Assembly (NCBI GenBank): GCA_035403225.1
Contig: DAONET010000005.1
Span: forward strand, 52,429-116,428
Direction of reading: 5' to 3'
Length of the DNA: 64,000 bases
Origin: DAIRDK01 sp035403225
GTDB lineage: Bacteria > Bacteroidota > Bacteroidia > Bacteroidales > FEN-979
Made by a program: the position numbers and the translations under genes. Positions 34,679-43,875 of this stretch are shown piece after piece; position 1 is the stretch's first letter; every line of letters begins with the position of its first letter. The notes beneath the pieces are model-generated. The model ran no database searches. It was not told the DNA's origin and was given only the letters and a program-made list of their open reading frames with translations.

Positions 34679-35047
34679 ATGATACAGCAAGAGTCAAGAT
34701 TAATGGTGGCAGATAACAGCGGTGCAAAAGAGGTTCTTTGTATAAGAGTCCTCGGTGGAACCGGGAAGCGTTATGCTTCGGTAGGTGACTACATTATTGT
34801 AACCGTAAAAAATGCCCTCCCGTCAGGGAATATAAAGAAAGGTACGGTCAGCAAGGCCGTTGTCGTAAGAACGAATAAAGAGATCCGTCGTCAGGATGGT
34901 TCCTATATACGCTTCGATGATAATGCGGTTGTGTTGTTAAACACCGCTGGCGAAATGATCGGTACGCGCATCTTTGGCCCTGTAGCCAGAGAATTGAGGG
35001 AAAAACAGTTTATGAAAATCGTTTCTTTGGCACCTGAAGTGCTGTAA
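34679..35047 (+). CDS. rplN: 50S ribosomal protein L14
   Basis: 122 residues, MIQQESRLMVADNSGAKEVL with the late GTRIFGPVARELREKQFMKI. Interface protein of the 50S that contacts 16S h14. Its ATG follows the rpsQ stop by 2 bp. Confidence 0.98.
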   Translation: MIQQESRLMVADNSGAKEVLCIRVLGGTGKRYASVGDYIIVTVKNALPSGNIKKGTVSKAVVVRTNKEIRRQDGSYIRFDDNAVVLLNTAGEMIGTRIFGPVARELREKQFMKIVSLAPEVL

Positions 35048-35065
35048 GCAGATATTCAACGTAGT

Positions 35066-35389
35066 ATGCAAAAGAAATTACATATCAAAAAGGGCGACAC
35101 CGTGATGATCATTGCGGGCGACTCCCGTGGACAACAGGGAAAGGTCCTGCAAGTCAACATCGATGACCTTACGGCAATCGTTGAGGGAGTGAATATGGTG
35201 TCGAAACATACCAAACCCAACGCGAAACATCCGCAGGGCGGCATCATTAAAAAGGAAGCCCCGGTACACATCTCGAACCTGAAGGTGATCGACGGATCGG
35301 GAAAACCGACTCGTACCGGCAGAAAAATTGACGAAAAGAATCAAACGCTGGTTCGTTATTCCAAAAAATCAGGGGAGGTAATAAAATAA
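35066..35389 (+). CDS. rplX: 50S ribosomal protein L24
   Basis: 107 residues with a KOW motif (KGDTVMIIAGDSRGQQGKVL). An assembly-initiator protein for the 50S. The last base of its TAA is the first base of the rplE ATG (TAATG), so translation is probably coupled. Confidence 0.97.
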   Translation: MQKKLHIKKGDTVMIIAGDSRGQQGKVLQVNIDDLTAIVEGVNMVSKHTKPNAKHPQGGIIKKEAPVHISNLKVIDGSGKPTRTGRKIDEKNQTLVRYSKKSGEVIK

Positions 35390-35940
35390 TGGCTTATTCA
35401 CCTAGACTTAAAGACAAGTACGTAAAGGAAGTTGTTCCTGCTCTCATGGAACAGTTTCAGTACAAGAACCACATGCAGGTTCCGCGGATCACCAAAATCT
35501 GTTTGAACCAGGGATTGGGCATCGCGATCACCGACCGCAAACACATCGACAGCGGACTCAATGAAATGACGATGATCGCCGGACAGAAACCGGTGGCTAC
35601 CAAATCAAGGAAAGATATTTCCAACTTTAAGCTGAGAAAAGGCAACCCCATCGGCGTGCGCGTTACTCTCCGCGGCGAAAGGATGTATGAGTTCCTCGAC
35701 AGGCTTATTTCTGTAGCTCTCCCGCGTGTACGTGACTTCCGTGGCGTGAATGATAAAGGGTTCGACGGCCGTGGTAACTATACCATGGGAGTGACGGAAC
35801 AGATCATTTTCCCGGAAATCGATATCGATAAAGTGGCTCATATGAACGGGATGGATATCACCTTCGTGACCACCGCCCGCAATGACCGGGAAGCCTATGC
35901 ATTGTTGAAAGAATTTGGAATTCCATTTAAAAACAAATAA
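35389..35940 (+). CDS. rplE: 50S ribosomal protein L5
   Basis: 183 residues: PRITKICLNQGLGIA, GQKPVATKSRKDISNFKLRK, ALPRVRDFRGV and YTMGVTEQIIFPEI. Binds 5S rRNA and contacts P-site tRNA. Overlaps rplX by one base. Confidence 0.98.
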   Translation: MAYSPRLKDKYVKEVVPALMEQFQYKNHMQVPRITKICLNQGLGIAITDRKHIDSGLNEMTMIAGQKPVATKSRKDISNFKLRKGNPIGVRVTLRGERMYEFLDRLISVALPRVRDFRGVNDKGFDGRGNYTMGVTEQIIFPEIDIDKVAHMNGMDITFVTTARNDREAYALLKEFGIPFKNK

Positions 35941-35944
35941 GAGT

Positions 35945-36214
35945 ATGGCTAAGGAATCAATGAAAGCCAGAGAGCGTAAAAGACAGCACATGGTTGAACA
36001 ATATGCTGAAAAACGCAAAGCCCTGAAAGCAGCTGGTGACTATATCGCCCTTCAGAAACTCCCGAAGAATGCTTCACCGGTTCGCCTTCATAACCGTTGC
36101 AAGATCACCGGAAGACCGAAAGGCTACATGAGAATCTTCGGTATTTCCCGTATCAACTTCAGGGAAATGGCAGTCAAGGGTTTGATCCCCGGAGTTAAAA
36201 AAGCCAGTTGGTAA
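35945..36214 (+). CDS. rpsN: 30S ribosomal protein S14, zinc-free form
   Basis: 89 residues starting MAKESMKARERKRQ at 35945; a start at 35915 would overlap rplE and is not used. It has the long form of S14 with a single Cys (CKITGRPKGYMRIFGISR) and no CxxC pairs, so it cannot bind zinc. Only this form is in the cluster. Confidence 0.97.
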   Translation: MAKESMKARERKRQHMVEQYAEKRKALKAAGDYIALQKLPKNASPVRLHNRCKITGRPKGYMRIFGISRINFREMAVKGLIPGVKKASW

Positions 36215-36247
36215 ACGAATTATTAATCATAACAGATAAAGGATAAC

Positions 36248-36646
36248 ATGGTTACGGATCCCATTGCAGATTATTTGACGAGAATCAGGAATGCCGTTAT
36301 GGCGAACCACCGGGTGGTGGAAATTCCAAAATCAAAGGTCAAAGTTGAGATGACAAAGATCCTTTATGAAAAAGGATATATCCTCAACTATAAAGTGGAA
36401 GATGAAACCCGCCCGGGTAACATCAAAATCGCACTGAAATATCACCCGGTCACTAAAGTGTCGGCTATTAACGACCTGACTCGCATCAGCAAGCCGGGCC
36501 TCAGGAAATATGTGGATGCAGATAACCTGCCACGAGTGCTTAACGGACTTGGTATCGCCATCATTTCCACCTCACAGGGTATTATGACCGATAAAGAAGC
36601 CAGGACAAAGAACATTGGCGGCGAGGTTTTATGTTATATCAGCTAA
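36248..36646 (+). CDS. rpsH: 30S ribosomal protein S8
   Basis: 132 residues: DPIADYLTRIRNAVMANH at the start and STSQGIMTDKEARTKNIGGE near the end. Central-domain assembly protein; in E. coli it also represses the spc operon at rplE. No clear copy of that site was recognised here. Confidence 0.98.
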   Translation: MVTDPIADYLTRIRNAVMANHRVVEIPKSKVKVEMTKILYEKGYILNYKVEDETRPGNIKIALKYHPVTKVSAINDLTRISKPGLRKYVDADNLPRVLNGLGIAIISTSQGIMTDKEARTKNIGGEVLCYIS

Positions 36647-36661
36647 TAGGAGAATATTAAC

Positions 36662-37219
36662 ATGTCAAGAATAGGAAAACTACCCATCCAGATCCCCGCA
36701 GGCGTTCAGATCAACATCGATGATTCGAACTTGGTGACGGTTAAAGGGAAACTAGGTGAACTTCAGCAACAGGTTGACCCGCGGATCACCATCCGCATCG
36801 ATGGAGACCACCTGCTGGTGGAACGTGGTTCCGATGAAAGAGGCGACCGTTCAAAACACGGACTCTACCGGGCACTGTTGCACAATATGGTTGTCGGAGT
36901 ATCGGAAGGCTTTACGATCGTCCAGGAACTGGTCGGAGTAGGTTATAAAGCTACTGCCAACGGCCAATCGCTGGAACTCGCACTCGGATACTCACATAAC
37001 ATCCTGCTGGAGCTCCCGAAAGAAATTTCTGTGCAGACAACCGCCGAAAAAGGAAAGAACAATACGATCATCATGAAGTCATGCGACCGCCAGTTACTGG
37101 GTCAGGTGGCTGCTAAGATCCGTTCTCTCCGGAAACCTGAACCTTACAAAGGCAAAGGAATTCGTTTCGCAGGAGAAGAAATCAAGAAGAAAGCCGGTAA
37201 ATCTGCTGCCGGTCAGTAA
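36662..37219 (+). CDS. rplF: 50S ribosomal protein L6
   Basis: 185 residues, MSRIGKLPIQIPAGVQ at the start and the conserved PEPYKGKGIRFAGEEIKKK before a short Ala/Gly tail. Two related L6 folds; lies near the factor-binding site. Confidence 0.98.
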   Translation: MSRIGKLPIQIPAGVQINIDDSNLVTVKGKLGELQQQVDPRITIRIDGDHLLVERGSDERGDRSKHGLYRALLHNMVVGVSEGFTIVQELVGVGYKATANGQSLELALGYSHNILLELPKEISVQTTAEKGKNNTIIMKSCDRQLLGQVAAKIRSLRKPEPYKGKGIRFAGEEIKKKAGKSAAGQ

Positions 37220-37253
37220 TATCAAATCATTCATTCGTAAAATAATTGGAAGA

Positions 37254-37616
37254 ATGGCTATTAAAAGTAAAAAGGATTTCAGAAGGATCAGGATCAAACA
37301 CAGGATCCGGAAAATCGTTTCGGGTACCCCCGAAAGACCTCGTATGACCGTGTTCAGAAGCAGCAAAGAGATTTATGTGCAGTTGATTGATGATCTTGCC
37401 GGAAAGACCCTTGCAGCAGCCTCCTCCCTCGAAAAAGAGGTGGCAGGAGAGAAAATGACGAAAACGGAACGGGCAAAACTGGTCGGGAAACTGATCGCAC
37501 AGAAAGCAACCGATTCGGGTATCAGCGAGGTTGTTTTTGACAGAGGTGGTTATTTGTATCACGGCAGAGTAAAGTCTTTGGCTGATGCAGCCAGGGAAGG
37601 TGGCCTTAAATTCTAA
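37254..37616 (+). CDS. rplR: 50S ribosomal protein L18
   Basis: 120 residues: basic N-terminus (KSKKDFRRIRIKHRIRKIV), then TPERPRMTVFRSSKEIYVQL and FDRGGYLYHGRVKSLADAAR. Binds 5S rRNA with L5. Confidence 0.97.
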   Translation: MAIKSKKDFRRIRIKHRIRKIVSGTPERPRMTVFRSSKEIYVQLIDDLAGKTLAAASSLEKEVAGEKMTKTERAKLVGKLIAQKATDSGISEVVFDRGGYLYHGRVKSLADAAREGGLKF

Positions 37617-37623
37617 ATAAGAT

Positions 37624-38142
37624 ATGGCAAACGTTAACGTAAAAAGAGTAAAATCAAGCGAAATCGAATTCAAAGATCGCCTGGTCAGCATCCAGCGGGT
37701 TACCAAAGTAACCAAAGGTGGACGTACCTTCAGCTTTTCCGCGATCGTCGTTGTGGGAAATGAAAACGGCGTGGTTGGTTACGGTCTGGGAAAGGCAAAG
37801 GAAGTTACTGCTGCCATCGCAAAAGGGATCGACGATGCCAAGAAAAACCTTATTAAAGTTCCTGTACTGAAAGGCACCATTCCTCACGAACAAGAGGGAA
37901 AATACAGCGGCGCTCTCGTATTCCTGAAACCTGCTGCTCCCGGTACCGGTGTAATCGCCGGCGGCGCTATGCGTGCAGTCCTTGAAAGCGTGGGCGTAAA
38001 GGACGTTCTTGCTAAATCAAAAGGCAGTTCGAACCCCCACAGTGTGGTAAAAGCTACGATCGATGCACTGGCCAAGATGAGGGATCCTTATACGGTTGCC
38101 CAACTCAGAGGCGTGGAGATGAATAAAGTTTTTAATGGTTAA
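37624..38142 (+). CDS. rpsE: 30S ribosomal protein S5
   Basis: 172 residues, with dsRNA-binding-like N-domain (RVTKVTKGGRTFSFSAIVVV) and the C-domain KPAAPGTGVIAGGAMRAVLE. Works in translational fidelity with S4. Confidence 0.98.
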   Translation: MANVNVKRVKSSEIEFKDRLVSIQRVTKVTKGGRTFSFSAIVVVGNENGVVGYGLGKAKEVTAAIAKGIDDAKKNLIKVPVLKGTIPHEQEGKYSGALVFLKPAAPGTGVIAGGAMRAVLESVGVKDVLAKSKGSSNPHSVVKATIDALAKMRDPYTVAQLRGVEMNKVFNG

Positions 38143-38169
38143 TCATCAACTGTAATATCATCAGAGATC

Positions 38170-38349
38170 ATGAATAAGATTAAAATTACCCAAATCCGTA
38201 GCGGTATCGGGATGCCCCTGAGGCAAAAACGCACACTCGAGGCACTGGGAATTAAACGGATGCATCATACGGTTGAGCATGAAGCAACTCCGCAGATCCT
38301 GGGAATGGTAAACAAGGTGAAACACCTTGTCGTTACCGAAGAACTTTAA
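38170..38349 (+). CDS. rpmD: 50S ribosomal protein L30
   Basis: Small 59-residue gene between rpsE and rplO. It reads MNKIKITQIRSGIGMPLRQK, then TLEALGIKRMHHTVEHEATP and ILGMVNKVKHLVVTEEL, a complete L30 with the usual beta-alpha-beta pattern. Position and sequence are both as expected. Confidence 0.96.
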   Translation: MNKIKITQIRSGIGMPLRQKRTLEALGIKRMHHTVEHEATPQILGMVNKVKHLVVTEEL

Positions 38350-38391
38350 TCGAAATAAAATATTCCGTTAATCAAGATAAATATCAGAACA

Positions 38392-38838
38392 ATGGATTTA
38401 AGTAATCTGAAACCGGCACAAGGTTCAACAAAAAGCACCAAGAGGTTAGGACGCGGACAGGGATCCGGCAAGGGCGGGACTTCTACTCGCGGTCATAAAG
38501 GTGCAAAGGCTCGTTCTGGTTATTCCAAGAAGATTGGATTCGAAGGAGGACAAATGCCACTGGCACGTCGTCTGCCTAAATTCGGATTCCAGAACTTCAC
38601 CCGCGTGGAATACAAAGGAATCAACCTGGATGTGTTGCAACGTATCGCCGATCAACAGGGAATTACCGTGATAAACAAGGAAGTATTGGTGAAAAGCGGT
38701 TTTGCATCGAAAAAAGACCTGGTTAAGATCCTTGGAAAAGGCGAGCTGAAAACCAAGCTGGAAGTAACCGCAAACGGATACTCAGCCACGGCTAAGAAAG
38801 CTATCGAAGACCTCGGTGGAATCGCAAACACTATTTAA
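38392..38838 (+). CDS. rplO: 50S ribosomal protein L15
   Basis: 148 residues: basic Gly-rich N-terminus (RLGRGQGSGKGGTSTRGHKG), GGQMPLARRLPKFGF, and the globular C-terminal domain. Late-assembly protein. secY follows after 10 bp. Confidence 0.97.
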   Translation: MDLSNLKPAQGSTKSTKRLGRGQGSGKGGTSTRGHKGAKARSGYSKKIGFEGGQMPLARRLPKFGFQNFTRVEYKGINLDVLQRIADQQGITVINKEVLVKSGFASKKDLVKILGKGELKTKLEVTANGYSATAKKAIEDLGGIANTI

Positions 38839-38848
38839 ATCCTGTTGA

Positions 38849-40216
38849 ATGAAAAAGCTATTTCAAACTCTTCGGAACATTTGGAAAATTGATGAGCTTC
38901 GCAAGAGGATCATCTTCACCCTCGGGATCCTGGTGATCTACCGTTTGGGATCGTACATCGTACTCCCCGGCGTGGATCCATCCATGCTCGCTAACCTGCA
39001 GAACCAAAGCAGCAACGGTCTTCTCGGACTGCTGAACATGTTCTCGGGCGGCGCCTTCGCCAACGCCTCGATCTTCGCCCTGGGTATCATGCCTTACATC
39101 TCTGCATCCATCGTGATGCAGCTGCTGGCATTGGCTGTTCCTTATTTCGCTAAACTGCAGAAAGAAGGAGAAAGCGGAAGAAAGAAAATCAACCAAATCA
39201 CCCGTTACCTCACCGTGGTGATCCTGATTTTCCAGTCGCCGGCTTACATCGCCAACCTGGTTTCCCAACTGCCCGCCGAAGCAATTTACCCGTTTAGTAC
39301 GGCTATCACTTCTCATTCCATCTTCTCCTTCTTCGGATTGTCATCCCTGATTATCCTTACCGCCGGTTCCATGTTCGTCATGTGGCTGGGTGAAAGGATT
39401 ACCGATAAAGGACTTGGAAACGGTATCTCCCTGATCATCATGATCGGGATCATCGCCCGTCTTCCCTTCGCCCTGTTCTCGGAACTGATTTCCCGTATGG
39501 AACAGAAAGGTGGCGGACTGGTATTCTTTGTGGTTGAGATCGCTGTTCTGGTGCTCGTTATCCTGCTTACCATCCTGCTGGTTCAGGGAACCCGCCGGAT
39601 CCCCGTGCAGTATGCCAAAAGAATCGTTGGGAACAAACAATACGGTGGTGTTCGCCAGTATATCCCGCTGAAAGTAAATGCAGCAGGTGTTATGCCCATC
39701 ATCTTCGCCCAGGCTATCATGTTCCTTCCCCTGACCATCGCCGGCTTCGCCAGCTCTGACACACTTACCGGCTTCGCCAGGGTATTTACCGACTATAACA
39801 GTTTTTGGTACAATTTTACCTTTATGATATTGATCATCTTCTTCACCTATTTTTACACGGCCATTACCATTAACCCGAATCAGATGGCGGAAGATATGAA
39901 GAAGAACGGAGGCTTTATCCCGGGTGTCAAACCTGGTAAAAAGACTTCGGAATTTATTGATACGATCATGTCAAGGATCATCTTACCCGGGTCCATCTTC
40001 CTGGGACTGGTGGCCATCATGCCAGCTTTCATACGACTGACGGGAGTGACTTCACAGTTTGCCCAGTTCTACGGAGGGACATCGCTGCTGATCCTCGTAG
40101 GGGTCGTATTGGATACATTACAACAGATTGAAAGCTACCTGCTGATGCGTCATTATGACGGACTGACGAAATCCGGGAGGATCAAGGGACGGTCATCATT
40201 CAGCATGGCCGGCTAA
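38849..40216 (+). CDS. secY: Protein translocase subunit SecY
   Basis: 455-residue, ten-helix channel subunit of the Sec translocon. Landmarks: RIIFTLGILVIYRLGSYI (helix 1), the plug region with FSGGAFANASIFALGIMPYI, GITD-type loop GERITDKGLGNGISLIIM, and the cytosolic C5 loop around TINPNQMAEDMKKNGGFIPG with YLLMRHYDGLTKSGRIKGR at the C-terminus. Complete. Confidence 0.98.
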   Translation: MKKLFQTLRNIWKIDELRKRIIFTLGILVIYRLGSYIVLPGVDPSMLANLQNQSSNGLLGLLNMFSGGAFANASIFALGIMPYISASIVMQLLALAVPYFAKLQKEGESGRKKINQITRYLTVVILIFQSPAYIANLVSQLPAEAIYPFSTAITSHSIFSFFGLSSLIILTAGSMFVMWLGERITDKGLGNGISLIIMIGIIARLPFALFSELISRMEQKGGGLVFFVVEIAVLVLVILLTILLVQGTRRIPVQYAKRIVGNKQYGGVRQYIPLKVNAAGVMPIIFAQAIMFLPLTIAGFASSDTLTGFARVFTDYNSFWYNFTFMILIIFFTYFYTAITINPNQMAEDMKKNGGFIPGVKPGKKTSEFIDTIMSRIILPGSIFLGLVAIMPAFIRLTGVTSQFAQFYGGTSLLILVGVVLDTLQQIESYLLMRHYDGLTKSGRIKGRSSFSMAG

Positions 40217-40232
40217 CCTAAGAAACAAACGG

Positions 40233-41018
40233 ATGCAAATTAAAACGGCTGAGGACATTGAAAAATTGAGGGAAAATGCGATCATTGTCAGCAAAACCCT
40301 GGCAGAAGTCGCGAAATATATTAAACCGGGAGTGACCACACTGGCACTCGACAGGATAGCAGAAGATTTTATCCGGTCACAGGGAGCGGTTCCCGGTTTC
40401 AAAGGTTACAACGGATTTCCGGGTACACTTTGTATCTCAGTAAATGAAGAGGTTGTACACGGAATCCCGGGAGATAGAGTTCTTAAAAATGGTGATATTG
40501 CTTCAGTCGACTGCGGATGCCAGAAAGATGGCTTCAACGGCGATTCGGCTTATACTTTCGCGGTTGGAGAAGTCCGGCCCGAAGTACTTCTGCTGATGCA
40601 ACGGACAAAAGAATCCCTTTATTTGGGAATTGAATCAGCAGTGGCCGGAAAGCGGTTGGGAGATATCGGCGCCGCGATTCAGGAATATGTTGAATCGTTT
40701 GGCTACGGAGTTGTACGAGAGCTGGTAGGACACGGAATAGGCATGCATCTTCATGAAAAGCCCGATGTCCCGAATTACGGGAGAAGAGGTTCAGGAATGA
40801 AGTTGCTGGAAGGGATGACGATCTGCATTGAGCCGATGATCAACCTGGGAACGAAAAATGTCTTGCAGTCAAGCGACGGATGGACGATTCGAACAGCTGA
40901 CAGGTTACCGTCGGCACATTATGAACTCACGGTTGCAGTGGCCAAAGGGAAAGCGGATGTGCTGTCGACATTCAGATACATTGAAGAAGTATTGGGAACA
41001 AAAACAGACATACAATAG
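40233..41018 (+). CDS. map: Methionine aminopeptidase, type I
   Basis: 261-residue metalloprotease that removes the initiator Met. Metal ligands are visible in ASVDCGCQKDGFNGDSAYT (two Asp), GHGIGMHLHEKPDVPNYG (His), TICIEPMIN (Glu) and SAHYELTVAV (final Glu). No N-terminal SH3-type extension. Its place between secY and infA is the normal Bacteroidota order. Confidence 0.97.
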   Translation: MQIKTAEDIEKLRENAIIVSKTLAEVAKYIKPGVTTLALDRIAEDFIRSQGAVPGFKGYNGFPGTLCISVNEEVVHGIPGDRVLKNGDIASVDCGCQKDGFNGDSAYTFAVGEVRPEVLLLMQRTKESLYLGIESAVAGKRLGDIGAAIQEYVESFGYGVVRELVGHGIGMHLHEKPDVPNYGRRGSGMKLLEGMTICIEPMINLGTKNVLQSSDGWTIRTADRLPSAHYELTVAVAKGKADVLSTFRYIEEVLGTKTDIQ

Positions 41019-41021
41019 ACC

Positions 41022-41240
41022 ATGACAAAACAATCGTCAATCCTTCAGGACGGAACGGTAGTCGAATCGCTGGGCAATGCGATGTTCCGCGTAGAACTGG
41101 AAAACGGGCATGTGATCACAGCCCATATCTCCGGGAAAATGCGGATGCATTACATCAAAATCTTACCAGGCGACAAGGTAAAAATAGAAATGTCACCCTA
41201 TGATTTAACAAAAGGAAGAATAACATTCAGGTATCAATAG
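41022..41240 (+). CDS. infA: Translation initiation factor IF-1
   Basis: 72-residue S1/OB-fold protein that blocks the A site during initiation. Reads DGTVVESLGNAMFRVELENG, GKMRMHYIKILPGDKVKIEM and DLTKGRITFRYQ. Starts 3 bp after map. Confidence 0.97.
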   Translation: MTKQSSILQDGTVVESLGNAMFRVELENGHVITAHISGKMRMHYIKILPGDKVKIEMSPYDLTKGRITFRYQ

Positions 41241-41255
41241 AAAACCCCAGATAAT

Positions 41256-41372
41256 ATGAAAGTCAGAACATCCATCAAAAAGCGTTCTGCGGATTGCAAA
41301 ATCGTACGCAGGAAGGGAAAGCTGTATGTGATCAACAAAAAGAATCCGAAGTACAAACAAAGACAAGGTTAA
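41256..41372 (+). CDS. rpmJ: 50S ribosomal protein L36, zinc-free form
   Basis: 38-residue protein (MKVRTSIKKRSADCKIVRRK then GKLYVINKKNPKYKQRQG). Only one of the four zinc ligands of classical L36 remains (Cys14); the other positions are Ser, Asn and Tyr, so no zinc site can form. It lies 15 bp after infA and 21 bp before rpsM. Confidence 0.96.
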   Translation: MKVRTSIKKRSADCKIVRRKGKLYVINKKNPKYKQRQG

Positions 41373-41393
41373 AAACAATTAATAAGAAGTATT

Positions 41394-41774
41394 ATGGCCA
41401 GAATTGCAGGTATCGATTTACCTAAACAGAAAAAGGGCGAGATCGGGTTGACATACATCTATGGGATTGGAAGAAGCACTGCCCAGATGATCCTAACGAA
41501 GGCTGAGGTTGACTTTAACAAGAAAGTTCAGGACTGGACTGACGACGAGCAGAACCGAATCCGTACTGTCATCAACGAGAACATTAAGGTAGAAGGCGCC
41601 CTGAGATCGGAAACCCAGATGAACATCAAACGTTTGATGGATATCGGATGTTACCGGGGTATCCGTCACCGTTCGGGATTACCCGTTCGCGGACAAAGTA
41701 CCAAGAACAATGCCCGTACACGTAAAGGCCGGAAAAAAACGGTAGCAAACAAGAAGAAAGCTACGAAAGGCTAA
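41394..41774 (+). CDS. rpsM: 30S ribosomal protein S13
   Basis: 126 residues: ARIAGIDLPKQKKGEIGLTY, YGIGRSTAQ, CYRGIRHRSGLPVRGQ, and a basic tail that reaches P-site tRNA. First gene of the alpha-operon segment. Confidence 0.98.
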   Translation: MARIAGIDLPKQKKGEIGLTYIYGIGRSTAQMILTKAEVDFNKKVQDWTDDEQNRIRTVINENIKVEGALRSETQMNIKRLMDIGCYRGIRHRSGLPVRGQSTKNNARTRKGRKKTVANKKKATKG

Positions 41775-41822
41775 TTAAAGAACTGACGGGAAGTTTAATC
41801 TGAATCGTATTTATATCAGAAT

Positions 41823-42212
41823 ATGGCAAAAAGTGAAAAAAGTTCAAAGAAGAGGGTCGTTAAAGTAGATGCGATCGGCAGAGCATATGTCAATGCCTCC
41901 TTCAACAACCTGATCGTAACCTTGACGAACAGCACCGGACAGGTGGTCGCATGGTCATCGGCAGGTAAGATGGGATTCAAAGGATCAAAAAAGAATACCC
42001 CGTATGCTGCCCAGATGGCTGCTCAGGATGCATCGAAAGTTGCATATGACGCCGGCCTCCGGAAAGTGAAAGTTTTTGTAAAAGGTCCCGGAGCAGGACG
42101 TGAATCAGCAATCCGCACCCTGCATACCGCCGGAATTGAGGTGACTGAGATCATGGATATCACCCCGCTGCCACACAATGGCTGCAGACCACCTAAACGC
42201 CGCAGAGTCTAA
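41823..42212 (+). CDS. rpsK: 30S ribosomal protein S11
   Basis: 129 residues: YVNASFNNLIVTLTNSTGQV and FVKGPGAGRESAIRTLHTAG, ending DITPLPHNGCRPPKRRRV. Platform protein that contacts the E-site codon region. Confidence 0.98.
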   Translation: MAKSEKSSKKRVVKVDAIGRAYVNASFNNLIVTLTNSTGQVVAWSSAGKMGFKGSKKNTPYAAQMAAQDASKVAYDAGLRKVKVFVKGPGAGRESAIRTLHTAGIEVTEIMDITPLPHNGCRPPKRRRV

Positions 42213-42235
42213 TAACCTGGAAAAAAGATCAAGAT

Positions 42236-42841
42236 ATGGCAAGATACATTGGCCCCAAAACCAAAATTGCAAGAAAATTCAAGGATCCTATTTACGGACC
42301 TGATAAAAATTTCGAAAAGAAAAATTATCCTCCCGGAATGCACGGACAAACACGTCGTCGTCCCAAGGGTTCTGAATACGGCACACAGCTGATGGAAAAA
42401 CAGAAAGCTAAATACACGTATGGCATTCTGGAACGTCAGTTTAAAAACACTTTCCTGAAAGCCGCCCGCAAAGGTGGAAAAACCGGTGAAGTGCTGCTGC
42501 AGCTCATTGAATCGAGACTCGATAACGTGGTGTACAGACTGGGTATCGCTCCTTCACGCGACGGAGCCCGCCAGCTGATCGGCCACCGTCATATTACGGT
42601 TAACGGTAAAGTTGTAAACATCCCTTCCTTTGAACTGAAACCGGGCGACATCATTTCCGTCCGCGAACGTTCCAAATCGCTGGAAGTGATTACCAACTCG
42701 GTATCATCTCATGTGAACCAGCACGCCTGGCTCGAATGGGACGGCAATATGCTTACCGGAAAATTCATGAGTTACCCTGAGCGCGACCAGATTCCTGAAA
42801 ATATCAGGGAACAGTTCATCGTCGAGTTGTATTCTAAATAA
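42236..42841 (+). CDS. rpsD: 30S ribosomal protein S4
   Basis: 201 residues with the S4 RNA-binding domain (SRLDNVVYRLGIAPSRDGAR and HITVNGKVVNIPS, about 92-135). The N-terminal part has no Cys cluster, so this is the zinc-free type. In E. coli S4 represses the alpha operon; no such site was looked for beyond the 23-bp gap. Confidence 0.98.
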   Translation: MARYIGPKTKIARKFKDPIYGPDKNFEKKNYPPGMHGQTRRRPKGSEYGTQLMEKQKAKYTYGILERQFKNTFLKAARKGGKTGEVLLQLIESRLDNVVYRLGIAPSRDGARQLIGHRHITVNGKVVNIPSFELKPGDIISVRERSKSLEVITNSVSSHVNQHAWLEWDGNMLTGKFMSYPERDQIPENIREQFIVELYSK

Positions 42842-42877
42842 TGATATTAACTATTTTTAAACTTTAACAGGCAGCTT

Positions 42878-43870
42878 ATGGCAATATTACCGTTCCAGAA
42901 ACCTGACAAGGTCATCATGGTGGAATCCGATGACTGCCGCGGTGTGTTTGAGTTCCGTCCATTGGAACAAGGTTTCGGTGTGACCATCGGAAACGCACTC
43001 CGGAGAATACTGCTCTCTTCCCTGGAAGGATTCGCGATCACCTCCATCAAAATTGAAGGAGTGGACCAGGAATTCTCTACCATCAAGGGAGTGATCGAAG
43101 ATGTCACTGAGATCGTCCTTAACCTGAAACAGATCCGTTTCAAAAGACTGATCGAAAGTGAAAACTCCGAGAAAGTGACGGTGATCATCGCCCACCAGAA
43201 AGAATTTAAGGCCGGCGATATCAATAAATTCCTATCCGTCTTCCAGGTACTTAATCCCGACCTCCTTGTTTGTCATATGGAGTCGAATGTGAAGCTGTCA
43301 CTGGAACTTTCTATCGATAAAGGACGTGGATATGTCCCTGCTGATGAGAACAAAGCCTTGAGCACAAGTCTCGGACGCATGGCTATCGACTCGATCCATA
43401 CCCCGATCCGGAATGTAAAATATCACATCGAGAACTTCCGCGTTGAACAAAAGACCGACTACGAAAAGCTCGTGCTGGAAGTGACGACCGATGGTTCTAT
43501 TCACCCGAAAAACGCGTTGAAAGAAGCAGCCCGGATCCTTATTCATCATTTCATGCTTTTCTCTGATGAAAAGATCACCCTGGATTCGGCTGAAAAGACC
43601 GTGAATGAAGAGTTCGACGAAACATCCCTGCATATCCGGCAGCTGCTCAAGACGAAACTGGTCGACCTCGACCTGTCAGTCAGAGCACTGAATTGCCTGA
43701 AAGCAGCCGATGTTGAGACCCTCGGCGACCTCGTTGCCTTCAATAAAAACGACCTTCTCAAATTCCGTAACTTCGGTAAGAAATCTCTCACTGAACTGGA
43801 AGACCTGGTAAAAGCAAAGGGGATGGAATTTGGAATGAATACTGCGAAATATAAATTAGATAAGGATTAA
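42878..43870 (+). CDS. rpoA: DNA-directed RNA polymerase subunit alpha
   Basis: 330 residues: N-terminal dimerisation domain (about 1-230) with PLEQGFGVTIGNALRRILLS, and the C-terminal domain (about 250-315) with DLSVRALNCLKAADVETLGD and LLKFRNFGKKSLTELEDLV, which binds UP elements and activators. Complete and ordinary. Confidence 0.98.
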   Translation: MAILPFQKPDKVIMVESDDCRGVFEFRPLEQGFGVTIGNALRRILLSSLEGFAITSIKIEGVDQEFSTIKGVIEDVTEIVLNLKQIRFKRLIESENSEKVTVIIAHQKEFKAGDINKFLSVFQVLNPDLLVCHMESNVKLSLELSIDKGRGYVPADENKALSTSLGRMAIDSIHTPIRNVKYHIENFRVEQKTDYEKLVLEVTTDGSIHPKNALKEAARILIHHFMLFSDEKITLDSAEKTVNEEFDETSLHIRQLLKTKLVDLDLSVRALNCLKAADVETLGDLVAFNKNDLLKFRNFGKKSLTELEDLVKAKGMEFGMNTAKYKLDKD

Positions 43871-43875
43871 TTGAG